A stretch of 64,000 bases of DNA from Symbiodinium sp. CCMP2592 (GCA_905221615.1 CAJNDT010006144.1:186001-250000); one strand, 5' to 3'. Positions 9,590-19,432 are shown, counted from the first letter of the stretch. Numbers and translations: made by a program. The notes: generated by a model from the sequence alone, not told the origin.

Positions 9590-9800
9590 AAGGAACCCTT
9601 ATGGATCCCTTAAGGGAGCTCTTTTAGATCCTAAAAGGAACCCTTCTAGATCCCTTCAGGGAGCCCTTTTAGATTCCTTAAAGGAACCCTTCTAGATCCC
9701 TTAAGGGAGCCCTTTTAGATTCCTTAAAGGAACCCTTCTAGATCCCTTAAGCGAGCCCTTTTAGATTCCTTAAAGGAACCCTTCTAGATCCCTTAACTAA
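9590..9800. repeat. Minisatellite, 46-bp unit, about 4.5 copies
   Basis: The unit contains AAAGGAACCCTTCTAGATCC and GGGAGCCCTTTTAGATTCC. Each unit is itself made of short palindromes. Confidence 0.9.
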
Positions 9801-9832
9801 TTAAGTTCCGTGATTATGAGAGAACCCAGGCA

Positions 9833-9938
9833 CCGCCCCAGAGGCCTCTTTGCTTTGCTCCTCTTCCAACACCTTCTCAGGGCGGAAAGGCGCTTTAAGC
9901 GTCGAACGAGCTTGTTGCGAAGGGCTTTGCTAAGTCAC
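9833..9938 (-). CDS. Candidate exon, unknown product
   Basis: Minus frame RSTLKAPFRPEKVLEEEQSK followed by EASGAVPG. Charged and soluble. Weak evidence beyond an open frame in a unique island. Confidence 0.25.
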
Positions 9939-10106
9939 GGGTGCCATTTATTGTTGTTTAAGGATTCCTGTAAGGGTTCTATAAGGTCTCTTTTTGGTGT
10001 GGTCGCGTGTTTTTCTTAGGCCCCCTACACCCAAAGCCCTAGAACCCAAAGCCTCTGACCTTAAACCCCAAACCCAAAACTTCAAACCCAATACCCAAAA
10101 ACCCTA

Positions 10107-10218
10107 CTTGGAGGCCCTTTTGACTTAGTAAGTAGGGTTAGTAAGGTGGGTTATGGGGATTATAATGGGGTTTCTAGGGGATACTAAGTAGACTTACTAA
10201 GTCAACAGGGCCTCCAAG
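10107..10218. mobile_element. MITE family B copy 3, divergent tips
   Basis: Tips are CTTGGAGGCCC and GGGCCTCCAAG, with TGACTTAGTAAG inside. TA on both sides. A distinct subtype of family B. Confidence 0.85.
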
Positions 10219-10384
10219 TACACCCCATACCCTCAACCCCAAACCCCGAGAGCTACACCTTAAATCCTAAATAACCCCAAACCTCTCGGCCCCGAAACCC
10301 AAACCCCATCGTGCCCTTATGGATCCCTTCAAGGAACAACCTAAGAACCCCAAGGAACCCTTAAAACGAAGCCCCCCCCCCTCC

Positions 10385-10470
10385 CGAGCCCAAACACCTG
10401 GTAGCGGTCAATGGCTTTTTCAAACTCCTCGGAGGTTAACCTGAGAAGCTCTGTTGTAGAAGCCAGAAAG
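10385..10470 (-). CDS. Candidate exon, unknown product
   Basis: Minus frame TELLRLTSEEFEKAIDRYQV then FGLG. It has an amphipathic helix pattern. Its start overlaps the tip of the element at 10457-10556. Confidence 0.35.
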
Positions 10471-10556
10471 TTGGAACATGGCTTCGGGAGGGCTAGGATC
10501 CTCTATACTTTACCTTAAGGGCATGTGGATAATGATGTTCCAACTTTCTGGTTTCA
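10457..10556. mobile_element. MITE family M copy 1
   Basis: AGCCAGAAAGTTGGAACAT is matched by TGTTCCAACTTTCTGG, around GGATCCTCTATACTTTACC. A half copy lies at 28322-28410. Confidence 0.75.
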
Positions 10557-10591
10557 AAAGGCTCCCAACCCCCCCCCCTTCAAGCATAGAC

Positions 10592-10646
10592 CATAGATGT
10601 TTTCGGCATCCAGGTGATGACTTGAAGGACTATCTCTTTAACGCAC
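10592..10646 (-). CDS. Candidate internal exon
   Basis: Acceptor CATATTTTCAG, 55 nt open as CVKEIVLQVITWMPKTSM, followed by a weak GT donor (GTCTAT) on the minus strand. Confidence 0.35.
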
Positions 10647-10675
10647 CTGAAAATATGATAATGCATCTTAAGTTA

Positions 10676-10850
10676 TAAGGGGACCCCTATTCATGATTAT
10701 GTATTATAGTCTGTTCCCATGTTTCGCTATAAGGGGACCACTATTCTTGATTATGAATTATGATTTAGAGTCTTCTTGATTATGAATTATGATTTAAAGT
10801 CTTCTTGGTTATGAACCATGGTTTAACGTCTGTTCCTATTTTCCGGTTTT
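10676..10850. repeat. Imperfect tandem repeat with TTGATTATGAATTATGATTT units
   Basis: Three TTGATTATGAATTATG-type units plus a diverged pair beginning AAGGGGACC(C/A)CTATTC. AT-rich. Confidence 0.75.
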
Positions 10851-11126
10851 GCAGTCTGAATGTCCGATGGGTCTCGATTTTTTGGGAGGGGAGCGGGGGT
10901 GTTAGGACAATTCTCGAGGTGTGGTTAGGGCTCAAGGCTTCTGGTTTAGGTTTTTGTTAAAACTTAGATTTAGGGCTTAGGGTTTAGGGCTCAGTTTTGT
11001 CTGCGGGTTCAGTTGAAAGGCTAGGGCCTTGGGGTCTAATTAGGGCTCGATTTGGGCTTGGTGTTTCAGGCTTCGGGCTTAGGGCTGTCTCGTCGTACAG
11101 TGCTAGCCTGCAGGATACAAGTCGTA

Positions 11127-11227
11127 CGGTTGATGATACAAATCCTGCATTACCCATAATAAGGAAAGTGCCATAATTCCCATAGTTTAGGGTCGTTAAG
11201 GCAATGCAGGGTTTATATGATTTACCG
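11127..11227. mobile_element. MITE family A copy 4
   Basis: 101 bp with TA at both ends. The right tip is mutated (ATATGATTTACCG). Confidence 0.9.
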
Positions 11228-11235
11228 TAGCTATC

Positions 11236-11430
11236 GTGTGTGCGTCTATCTGCCTCATCCGGGGTAGGTCTCGAGATTGGTCGCATAATGAAAGCTGTGC
11301 AAGTCGAATGCTTGGGATTGAAACAACGATGCACACTGTGAACACCCCCCCTGTGCTCTGGGCCATAGGCAACCGGCGAAACTTTAGACACTGTCAACCA
11401 GATACCTGCTTCAGATATGGATGACCTCAT
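11236..11430 (-). CDS. Candidate exon, unknown product
   Basis: Minus frame of about 65 codons from unique DNA, including EAGIWLTVSKVSPVAYGPEH and KHSTCTAFIMRPISRPTPDE. The frame runs on into family A element 4, so the true end must be before 11228. Confidence 0.35.
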
Positions 11431-11454
11431 TTCAGATCTTCTATCCCAAGAGCC

Positions 11455-11545
11455 CTAAGCTCAAGAACACCCTCAACCCTAAACCCTAGACCCCAAAACC
11501 TTAACCCTCAACCCTAAAACCGAAACCCTGAAACCTTAAACCCCG
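11455..11545. repeat. CCCTAAA tract
   Basis: CCCTAAA / CCTCAAC variants. Confidence 0.8.
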
Positions 11546-11711
11546 CAAAGCGAGATGCGAGTCGAGGATCAACCCAAGACCTGCGAAGGCAGAACCCTGT
11601 AACTTCACAGTACTTGTAATTTAGGCTTGGGTTTAGGGTTCTTAAAGGGCTCCTTAAAGGGATCTATAGGGCTCCTTAAAGGGATCTGTGGGGTTTAGGG
11701 TCTAGGGTCTA

Positions 11712-11817
11712 CTTGCAGGATCATGGGACGTAGTAAGTAAGGTTATAAATACCTTAATTGAGGTAATAAGTATAGTTACTCTAATTATAACCCCAGTTAC
11801 TCAGTCGTATCCGCAAG
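11712..11817. mobile_element. MITE family B copy 4
   Basis: Enters at TTTAGGGTCTA. Left arm CTTGCAGGATCATGGGAC, right arm degraded (CAGTCGTATCCGCAAG). Confidence 0.85.
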
Positions 11818-11869
11818 CACTGAACGGGCATCCAAGCCCAACTTCAAAATCCCTGAGCCCGAACCCCCA

Positions 11870-12062
11870 AAACTCAGAGCCCTAAGCCCTAAGCCCCCAA
11901 ACCCCTAAACCCTGAACCCCTAAACCCCAAAACTCTCAACCCTAAACCCTAAACCCTAAACCCTAAACTCTCAACCCTAAACCCTAAACCCTAAACCCTA
12001 AACCCCAAAACTCTGAACCCTAAACCCTAAACCCCTAAACCCCAAAACTCTCAACCCCTAAG
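11870..12062. repeat. CCCTAAA array
   Basis: About 25 heptamers with CCCCTAAA and AACTCTC interruptions that recur every 35-60 bp. Confidence 0.9.
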
Positions 12063-12085
12063 GCCCAAAAATGTCAGATGCTTAC

Positions 12086-12141
12086 TGCATCCTCGTAACA
12101 TGGACCCGAGCTTTTTGTGCAGGCGCTGACGAACCTGGGCT
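12086..12141 (-). CDS. Candidate internal exon with canonical donor
   Basis: Minus strand: CTTTACAAG acceptor, 56 nt open as AQVRQRLHKKLGSMLRGC, then GTAAGC donor. Strongly basic helix-like peptide. Confidence 0.45.
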
Positions 12142-12335
12142 CTTGTAAAGGGGGTTTAGTTTAAGTTGTCATCATAAGGAAACCATATTATTCATTATGG
12201 GTCCCCATTTGTCTTCTTCTGCAACCGGGCCCCGAAAAGTTCAAAGTTCTTAACATAGAGTTAGAGCTAAAGTATAAGGCCAAAAAGTTTAAAGTTCCCC
12301 CGTTCACTATCTAAGCTTCTATGGTAAGGTCCCAG

Positions 12336-12402
12336 GGACGCGTCGCTTCAGGGCTCGATTGGGTGCCTCTGCGCTCGCGGCGGCAGCAGAGGCCAATATC
12401 TC
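12336..12402 (-). CDS. Candidate internal exon, Ala-rich
   Basis: Acceptor GCTTTGCAG, then EILASAAAASAEAPNRALKR on the minus strand. The donor is unclear. Confidence 0.4.
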
Positions 12403-12814
12403 CTGCAAAGCAAACTCCCTAAACCCTAAACCCCTAAACCCCTAAACCCCTAGACCCTAAATCCCTACACCGCGGAAAAGGCGCTCTCTTCTTGTCTGTT
12501 AGGCCATAGCTGCATGGGGCAAGGCGACTTTAAGTACTATAGGGGCCTAAATAGCTACCTATACTATGGTTCCTAGGGTTCCTTTACGGGTTCATTTATG
12601 GGGGCCTATAAGGATTACTATAGGCGTTACTATAGGGTTTCATATACCATTTGGATACATGCGGGATCTAGGGTTGCTTTTCGGGTGCTCTTGTTTTGGG
12701 ATTGAAATGCTTGGGCGGTGTACGGAAAGGTGGGCGAAGGAAAGTTGGCGAAAACTTGCAGCAATCCTAATTAGCCGGAGCAACCAGGGGCACTGCACCG
12801 ATAAACCCTCAACC

Positions 12815-12954
12815 CAATCTCCTCCACAACCGATGCCGGCAACATGCTGCCGCGCTTCATCATGACAACAGGCTCCATGGCTTTGGTACCAACGGGATGC
12901 GGGAAGAGTGAGCTGATGGTGATTTTCACCTCAACTTTTTGAACCACCTGCTTG
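12815..12954 (-). CDS. Candidate internal exon, unknown product
   Basis: Acceptor TATTTTTGCAG on the minus strand followed by about 46 open codons, KQVVQKVEVKITISSLFPHP and AMEPVVMMKRGSMLPASVVE, ending near GTTGAG. The long alternation of Val/Lys suggests beta structure. It would be upstream of the exons at 12.1-12.4 kb. Confidence 0.45.
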
Positions 12955-13591
12955 CTGCAAAAATAAGCTTATGAGGTGCGAAAGGCAGGGCCTTCTAAGC
13001 CAGAACCCTTTGCCCTGAGGGTTTAGGGTTTAGTTAGGAAAGCCAGCAACGCCGTCAAACCCACATGCCAAACACAGCTTCAAACACTCTGCTGCTTCAA
13101 TTAAAGCGTATAGGAGTCCTTCAGGAATGACCCTTACATAAGGTATCATGAACACAAATAACAGCGTCTGAACCCGTATGGTATGAACGCCCAATACTAT
13201 TTGCTAGGGTTCCTTGTTCTGTTTAAAGTCTAACATACCCCAGACCTCTGCTCCAGACACCCCAAAAACGCCTTATAAAGACCCCCTACGGGAGTTGCTC
13301 CTTTGCCTAACGGGCTTCAAATGCTTTGGGTTTGGGACGTTCCAGGTTTTGGGTTCTAGGGTTTAGCAGTGTCGAGGGTGCAAACCTCCGATTGGAGGCA
13401 TGAAGGACTTGCAACCGGGTACATTTCTGTTTCAGAAGACTAGGGGACCTTAGCATGTACTCCTGGGCATCCTAGTCATCAACCATATTCAAGATTTCCG
13501 GTTAGTCTTACGTCAGAAATTCCTTGAATATCCGGGTTTTTGAGGCTATGTGGGCTCCTCCTGAGCCCTTAACCCGAAACAGCGTCATGTA

Positions 13592-13711
13592 CTTGGAGGG
13601 GCAGGGGACTTAGTAAGTAGGATATAAGTAGAGTTATAAGTACCCTAAATGGAGTTACCCCAATTATAGCCCTACTTATAACCTACTTACTAAGTCCCCT
13701 GCCCGTCCATG
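13592..13711. mobile_element. MITE family B copy 5 (GGGCAGGGG subtype)
   Basis: 120 bp, CTTGGAGGGGCAGGGGACTT left tip, TA-flanked. The right tip is CCGTCCATG. Confidence 0.9.
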
Positions 13712-13928
13712 TAGAGGCCTTAATAATGAAAAGAGGGTTTTGGGCCCCGCTGCATGAATCAGTTGTCTCAGAAAAACAACTATAGTAACAATAACAACAA
13801 GGGGCTGCAAGGAATGACATTGGTAATCATAAAGGATCCTGCCTTAAACCCTCAACCTCTATGGAACATGTCCCTTTTCACCCAATCAGCCCTGAGTCCG
13901 GAGACTTGGCCCTAAACCCTAAACCCTA

Positions 13929-14038
13929 CCTTAACCTACCAAACCCTACTTTTTGTAGGTTCTTATTCTAAACCCTAATATGGAATTTATAGGGACCCTA
14001 CTTTTTTGTAAGTTTTGGTAGGTTAAAGTAATTCCTAA
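13929..14038. mobile_element. MITE family K copy 1
   Basis: ACCTTAACCTACCAAACCC is mirrored by TTTTGGTAGGTTAAAGT, with inner CTACTTTTTGTAGG. A second copy is at 57211-57315. Confidence 0.8.
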
Positions 14039-14349
14039 ACCCGAAACCTCAAACCCCAAACCGTAATCCCCCATTCCTGAGCCGTAAACCCCAATCCCTA
14101 AACATTAAATCTTAAACCCCAAACTCTAATCCCTACCCCCAAACTCTAAACCCCAAACCCACATCCCTAGACGAGCGAGGCCTTGGTGACTCTACGCACT
14201 CCGGGGAATCTTCTTCCACCATTGGCTCAGCCATGGCGGCTTAGGCTTCCGAGGGTTTTGGGTTTTGGGTTGAGGGTTTAGGGTTTAGGGTTGAGGGTAG
14301 GGTTTTGCCGCTTTCTATCCGGCTCTTAAGTTTCAGGGCTCAGGGTTTC

Positions 14350-14518
14350 GGACTCGATGCGGGGTGAAGCAGCTTGTGCCTGGGAGGCCGTACACGGCTC
14401 CTACCCGCATAGCGTGGCTGAGGTCTCGGTCTGTTTTGGTCGGTTGGACGTCCATTGCTCCCTCCCTGCGTTTCAATAGAGTTCGCATGGGGTGGTGGTG
14501 TTTGAGGTGTCAGGGCGC
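14350..14518 (-). CDS. Candidate exon, Pro/Arg-rich
   Basis: After TTTTGAG the minus frame gives TPQTPPPHANSIETQGGSNG and NRPRPQPRYAGRSRVRPPRH. A plus-strand frame is equally open. If real, it encodes a disordered basic segment. Confidence 0.3.
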
Positions 14519-14602
14519 TCAAAATTCTATGTGCGAGGCTTCTTGCAACGAGGCCACTTGGGTTGTTTGTCTGGTTTCAAGAGGCGCTCAGGCTGAGGGA
14601 TA

Positions 14603-14704
14603 TGGAAGCTTCCGAAAATTTGGGTACCTTATTTTGAGCTCCTTATGATAAGGACCCTACTATTTACGGTACTATATATGGGTCCCCGTTTTCGGAAACT
14701 CCCA
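14603..14704. mobile_element. MITE family C copy 4
   Basis: 102 bp; left tip mutated to TGGAAGCTTCCGAAAAT, right tip intact; TATA on the right. Confidence 0.88.
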
Positions 14705-14884
14705 TATAAGGCTTTTGGGGTATAGGGCTTAGGGGTTATCAAGACTTCGGGACATACCCTTCCCTTGTGGTGGCTGCGGGAACACCGGCTGCTTTTGACA
14801 AAGATGGCTTAAACTTGACCCCTAACCCTGAGCCATATACGAACCCTAGCATCCTAAACCTGAACCCTAAACCTTTAAATCTTA

Positions 14885-14955
14885 GGGTTTAGGGTTTAGA
14901 GTTTAGGGTTTAGGGTTTAGGGTTCTAGGGCTTAGGGTTTAGGGTTTAGGGTAAA
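14885..14955. repeat. TTTAGGG array
   Basis: About ten plus-strand TTTAGGG units abutting CCCTAAA units of the opposite orientation at 14956, so the tract inverts. Confidence 0.9.
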
Positions 14956-14997
14956 CCCTGGACCCTAAACCCCAAAACCGCCACAGTCTGAAACCCT

Positions 14998-15090
14998 GCC
15001 CCCCCCTATCCGTCAACCGGCTGAGAACACTACGCTTGTCCCTGGCGTCCGGGGGAGGCTTGGAGATAGGGAGGAGCACGCTGAGGTCAT
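14998..15090 (-). CDS. Candidate exon, unknown product
   Basis: Minus frame LDDLSVLLPISKPPPDARDK then RSVLSRLTDRG. Island between two telomere-like tracts; no clear splice borders. Confidence 0.35.
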
Positions 15091-15280
15091 CAAGGGTGTA
15101 AGGCTTAGGATTCAGGGTTTCGGGTTTAGGGACTAAGGATCGGTGCTGAAGGTGTATATATACGGTTTAGGAATTCGGGTTAAGGGCTTTTAGAGTTGGC
15201 CCAAAACCCTGCGGTCGAAAGTTGTCCCGATCAACAAGGTTCGATCGCTCCCCTGATGCGCGGAAACACCCCAGACGATA

Positions 15281-15383
15281 GGGGCCCTAATGATTAGAAT
15301 AATTAGGGTTCTGGGGTATGTTCTACCGGACCATAAGTATATAATCAGGAACCCCCAAAGTAGTACAGGTAATTATTTCGGCC
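15281..15383. mobile_element. MITE family F copy 2
   Basis: GGGGCCCTAATGATTAGAAT at the left, AATTATTTCGGCC at the right. Confidence 0.75.
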
Positions 15384-15479
15384 ACTGTGTTACACTCCCA
15401 CACCCCTTTCCGCTTCACAAATATCTGTTTGCGCATCTCCTGTCTCTGCGTGCAGATCCCAGTCGTCAAGGTTCGTACC

Positions 15480-15615
15480 CCAAACCCTAAACCCCAAACA
15501 CCAAACCCTAAACCCTGAACACCAACCCCTAACACCCTGAACACTGAACCCCTAACCCCTAACCCCGTGACCCGCAACCCTTAACTCCTGAACCTTGAAC
15601 CCCAAACCTCAAACT
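15480..15615. repeat. CCCTAAA / CCCTGAACACC tract
   Basis: Degenerate heptamers; the reverse strand translates as the GFRVLGFGV-type repeat peptide. Confidence 0.85.
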
Positions 15616-16149
15616 CTAAACGTGCGGAGAGAGGAGAGCCTTTCTCCCGGCGGAGAAGCACTAGAAGCGCCTGTTGGCTAGGGGGATGAAGATTTAGGCG
15701 TTTGGGGCTTAGAGTTTAGGGTTCAGGGATTAGAGTTTAGAGGTTTGGGCTTTGGGGTTTTGGGCTTGGGTTGAGGGCTTAGGGTTTGGGGGGCCGTGAG
15801 GCTGTCCAGTGAACCCCAAAACCTGTCAAAACCCTCTTCTTCGTAAGTGCTCTCTATAGAGGCTTCAGGAATATAGGGGCTTCCGTCCAATAAGGGTCCT
15901 CCTATTTATGCTACATATTTGGGCCCCTTATTATCTGAAACTTCCAAGTTGGGCTGTCTGCGGCCCTAAACACAGGCTGCACCTCCTGAAGCTCTCTGTG
16001 TGACTCATGCAAGATTGGTCTTGGGATCAAGAAGCGTTCTCCGCAAGTCCTCTGGCAGGGCTAGATGCATTCAGAAGAGTTCAAAAGATTTTACTGTTTT
16101 TTGACATGATGGCTGAACCCTATTGGGGTTGCAGGGTACTAGGCTGCTG

Positions 16150-16557
16150 CGGACAAAGGCTTGCATTCGTCCATCTGCCGACAGCACAACCTGAGAATAA
16201 GTTGGCCGCTGATGCCCCAATGCGCCATAAGAGAGAATGGCGAGCTCCCATTGCTCCAAGGAAGAGATTCCCGTCTGATAGTTCCCCCGAAAATTGACTG
16301 GATAGGGCGGGGGCGGCCCCTGCGGGGCAGGAGCGACGGTGGATAACATTTCCAGCTCGAAGAGCACCACCGGGTCGGTCTCCGCAGAGCCATCGTCCAG
16401 TTCAGGCGTGAGGACACCATGTTCCTCGGCATGTCCCGCCGATGCCGACCGCCTCCCCGATGCGGAAGGCACGCGTTAAAAGCGAGACGGCGGCGTCTCT
16501 GTCGGAGTTGGAGAGCGGATCGGTGCCCGCAGCACGATGCCCCACATCGGTGGCCAT
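16150..16557 (-). CDS. Candidate exon(s) with ATG, apparent frame change
   Basis: From an ATG at 16557 the minus strand reads MATDVGHRAAGTDPLSNSDR and on for about 50 codons. From about 16470 a different frame reads HGVLTPELDDGSAETDPVVL then PPPPYPVNFRGNYQTGISSL and SYGALGHQRPTYSQVVLSAD. Together they span about 400 nt without repeats. Either a G-run near 16455 carries a frameshift, a very short intron is present, or only the second frame is coding. Product unknown. Confidence 0.45.
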
Positions 16558-16621
16558 GTTGGAAGGCAAGAGTCAGCGACCGCTTTGATGGCAATGATCA
16601 GTCACAGGCAGCAACCAAAAA

Positions 16622-16700
16622 GCCCTAAACCCTAAACCCTAAACCCTAAACCCTAAACCCTAAACACTAAACCCTAAACCCTAAACCCTAAACCCCTAAA
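16622..16700. repeat. Near-perfect CCCTAAA array, about 11 units
   Basis: One of the most regular interstitial telomere-type arrays in the window. Confidence 0.95.
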
Positions 16701-16710
16701 CCTAACCTAC

Positions 16711-16838
16711 CTTGAGCAGAAGGCGGCCATTGAACCGCTGCTAGGCTCGGGTTTCGCGGCCCTCCTCATCCGAAGGGCCACCGGGGGACGGGGGCCCAAA
16801 AAGGCGAAAATATCAGCTACCCCCGGGAAATACCAACA
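16711..16838 (-). CDS. Candidate internal exon with GTAGGT donor
   Basis: Minus frame VADIFAFLGPRPPVALRMRR then AAKPEPSSGSMAAFCS, ending exactly at CTCAAG|GTAGGT, a good donor. It lies just upstream (on the minus strand) of the candidate at 16150-16557, separated by the CCCTAAA array as intron. Confidence 0.45.
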
Positions 16839-16849
16839 TGGATCGGATC

Positions 16850-16927
16850 AGAGGGTTTAGGATTTAGGGTTTAGGGTTTAGGATTTAGGGTTTAGGGTTT
16901 AGGATTTAGGGTTTAGGGTTTAGGGTC
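16850..16927. repeat. TTTAGGG array with a GATTTAG variant every third unit
   Basis: The order TTTAGGG, TTTAGGG, ATTTAGG recurs, giving a 21-bp higher-order period. Confidence 0.9.
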
Positions 16928-17084
16928 AGCCTGCACATTGAAACCCTGAACCCTAAACCCTGAACTCCAACCGGCTGCAGCTTCCACGAACTCTGGCACC
17001 AAAAACCAGGCTCCCAGCTGTGGCGAAAAAGCCGCCAGCTGGTAAGATCAGCCTTGATACGAAGGTTTGGGTTTAGGGTTTGGT

Positions 17085-17151
17085 ATAGCCTTGCGACGAA
17101 AGTTTGGGGCTTTGGCAAACAGTCTTCCCCATGATGCACACAAGGAGCCTG
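17085..17151 (-). CDS. Candidate internal exon
   Basis: Acceptor GGCTTTTGCAG then APCVHHGEDCLPKPQTFVAR on the minus strand. Alternative frames are also open. Confidence 0.3.
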
Positions 17152-17261
17152 CAAAAGCCAGAGCTTTAAGATCCTAGTTTGGCTTCAAGGGTTCTAGTGA
17201 GGGCTTTAAGATTCTACTTTGGCTTCAGGGTTGCTTTGGTGCATATGCCGCATAGGCTTTA

Positions 17262-17338
17262 GCGCTCGAGGTTCGGGATTGACGAGAGAGAAAGGATTTG
17301 GAGCTGAGGGTGAAGCTCAACGATCGCAGGCAGCATCA
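17262..17338 (-). CDS. Candidate exon, Leu-rich
   Basis: Acceptor GATGCTTTGCAG, then MLPAIVELHPQLQILSLSSI and PNLER, then TAA. The LQILSLSSIPNLE pattern is loosely like a leucine-rich repeat, but one unit is not enough to call it. Confidence 0.3.
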
Positions 17339-17399
17339 CTGCAAAGCATCTGAGTTAAAACTTCTGCAGGACCGTGGCTTCAGATGACAACACGAGCAG

Positions 17400-17545
17400 A
17401 GTTTTGTAGCTGTGGTTGTTGCAGCAGAAGCAGCAGCGGCAGTAGCAGTAGCGGCAGTAGCGGTAGCAGCGGCAGCGCCAGCGGTAGCAGTCGCAGCCGC
17501 AGTGGCAGCCGCCGTCGCCGTAGCAGGTGGAGGAGGTGAGGAGGA
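17400..17545. repeat. GCA/GCG trinucleotide-rich tract
   Basis: AGCAGCAGCGGCAGTAGC-type DNA. In the minus strand it extends the open frame of the candidate at 17630-18249 only because it lacks stops. Confidence 0.8.
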
Positions 17546-17629
17546 GTAGCAGCTTTTGTACGACTAGAAGTAGAAGGAGTGTTGATAACAGGAACAGCAG
17601 CAGGAGCAGTAGCCCCTAAAAGATGATAT

Positions 17630-18249
17630 TGGCAACACGCACCGCCCGAGTAGATGTGAACGTAGCGATCGTCGCAGGATGCAAAACAAGAAGAAGAATT
17701 CACAAATCGAAAGGTCAACCGAAGGAAGAAGAAATTAGAAATGAGAAAGACGAAATGCAAGCTGCAAAAGTCACTCAATGTCAGGCTTGTGGAGTGCAGC
17801 ACCTCCTCAAAGAATTCAGCTGGCATTCCATGCCAACTGAAGGGAACCAAGTCCTTGGACTTGGGTCCTGGATCTTCATCCGGACCTGCATCGCCATCCA
17901 CCGTTCCTCCGACGGCGATGAGCGCTTTCCCGTAAAGACTGGATTTATCTTTATGGCGCACCTGCCACAAGTTCCCCGGCTTGCTGCGCTCAAAAGGGCC
18001 GAGGAAATCGCTGCTGTTGGTTCCGCTGCAATGAAGGTGGTCTTTGTGAAGGAGGTTAAGGGTCTTATTCGTGAAGACTGTCATGCCCTGGACGGTCGAA
18101 AGGGTGCCGATGCCCTTGACCCTTTGATTCACGTGGCGCTCCGACTGCTCCGAGCAATGGACGTAGAAGGAGGACTTGGTCTTCTTCAGCACCTTTCTCT
18201 TGGCATCACTGAAAGCTTTGGAGAGTGGGCTATGTTGAGCCATGGGCAT
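17630..18249 (-). CDS. Candidate first exon, dinoflagellate-type protein of unknown function
   Basis: The longest stop-free stretch of the window. After ATGCCCATGG at 18255-18246 (start near 18249) the minus strand encodes MAQHSPLSKAFSDAKRKVLK, STVQGMTVFTNKTLNLLHKD, FERSKPGNLWQVRHKDKSSL, YGKALIAVGGTVDGDAGPDE and LVPFSWHGMPAEFFEEVLHS. From memory, a segment like WH(G)xPxEFxEELLHS is common in Symbiodiniaceae proteins, so this supports the organism call. Function is unknown. The frame probably stops being coding near 17770. The antisense strand is also open. Confidence 0.55.
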
Positions 18250-18280
18250 GTTTAGGGTTTTAGGTTTAGGGTTAATTATG

Positions 18281-18386
18281 CCCAAAAACTCCAATATCCT
18301 TTAACTAAGGAATAACCGTAAATTATAGTAGGATCCCTTTCTGATTTAAGGAATATTCCTTAATTACGGAACAGGGGAGTCTCTGG
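18281..18386. mobile_element. MITE family E copy
   Basis: ACTCCAATATCCTTTAACTA on the left and TATTCCTTAATTACGGAACA on the right around AGGATCCCTTT. Confidence 0.75.
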
Positions 18387-18574
18387 GAACCCTGAAACCT
18401 AAACCCTATAGATCCCTTAAAGGATCCCTTGGGGAGTCTCTCGTCAAGGGTTGAAACCATGGGCCCCTAGCATGGGCCCTCAACCTTGGGATCCTTATAT
18501 ACCTACCATATACCCGAAGAAAGACTCTTAAGGGCCCCGAGAGCTCCCTCAAAATGGCCTAAGGGTCCATATTA

Positions 18575-18687
18575 CTTGGAGGACTTAGTAAGTAGGCTAT
18601 AAGTGGAGTTAAAAGTACCCTAAATGGACTTACCCCAATTCTAACCCTACTTATAACCTACTTACTAATTAAGTCCCCGCCCATACT
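18575..18687. mobile_element. MITE family B copy 6, damaged tips
   Basis: Left tip lost about 11 bp (CTTGGAGGACTTAGTAAG). Right end has a duplicated AATTAA and a decayed tip. Confidence 0.8.
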
Positions 18688-18817
18688 TCTAACCTTAGAT
18701 CTGGGGAGGAGTTAGGGCTTTTAGGATTTTGGCCAATGTGGCGGTTCACAAGATGGGCCCCCGAGCAGTCCAGATGTGCAAAGCAACATCGCCGGTTCAG
18801 GGCCTGCGACCAGCATC

Positions 18818-18935
18818 GCTTATATATATATATATATATACATACATACATACATATACATATATATATATATATACATATGTACATAAATACATATATA
18901 TATATATATATATACACACATGTTATATAAATGTT
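18818..18935. repeat. TA/CATA microsatellite
   Basis: (TA)n blocks separated by (CATA)n; gives Ile/Tyr-rich artefact frames on both strands. Confidence 0.95.
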
Positions 18936-18999
18936 CATATTTATTCCTTACTTATGAACATCTATTTGTATTTAAACTGAAATGCACCTATACTTACTT

Positions 19000-19132
19000 G
19001 TTTATGTATTTGTTCATAGAGTGGCCCGAATTCCAATTAGAACCCTCAGGCATAGTATTGATAGACTTTTCTGGGGTGCTACTACTGCGGCCCCTGCACT
19101 TCTTTCTCAAAAGATTGCTCTTCACGTTCTCA
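19000..19132 (-). CDS. Candidate exon, unknown product
   Basis: The minus frame includes LLRKKCRGRSSSTPEKSINT and MPEGSNWNSGHSMNK, ending at TAA near 19001. Hydrophilic, Ser-rich. Confidence 0.35.
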
Positions 19133-19146
19133 TTATAGCATCAGAA

Positions 19147-19230
19147 TGGGGCTTTCCGAAAATGGGAAATAGTAGGATCCTTATTATAAGGACCCCAAAA
19201 TAAGGCACCCCTAATTTACGGAAACTCCCA
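19147..19230. mobile_element. MITE family C copy 5, internal deletion
   Basis: 84 bp; about 20 bp of the left half is missing. Confidence 0.85.
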
Positions 19231-19353
19231 AATCTACAGAGAGTTCGGGATACTACGACGGGCTTGATGGTGGGGATGGTATGGAAGGGGATCTAAGGCC
19301 GAAGTTTAGGGTTTAGGGTCTAGGGTTCTCTACACCCCCCTAAGAACCCTAAT

Positions 19354-19432
19354 AAGCATGATAGTTTTAATATTCTCTCGGGTTTTATATGAACAAAAAC
19401 AAAAAACAACAAAAATCCTAAGGAGACAATAG
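19354..19432. mobile_element. Family N element copy 1
   Basis: AATATTCTCTCGGGTTTTAT, an A-rich centre (GAACAAAAACAAAAAACAAC), then GGAGACAATAGTTTAGG. The copy at 30810-30882 has the same layout; the A-rich centre is unlike the other families. Confidence 0.6.

Noticed and set aside
10984-11227. Left part of a 148-codon minus frame, with peptide LNYGNYGTFLIMGNAGF
   Set aside because: This part is the translation of MITE family A copy 4 and TTTAGGG DNA; only the unique portion from 11236 is kept.
18669-18980. Ile/Tyr-rich frames on both strands
   Set aside because: TA/CATA microsatellite.
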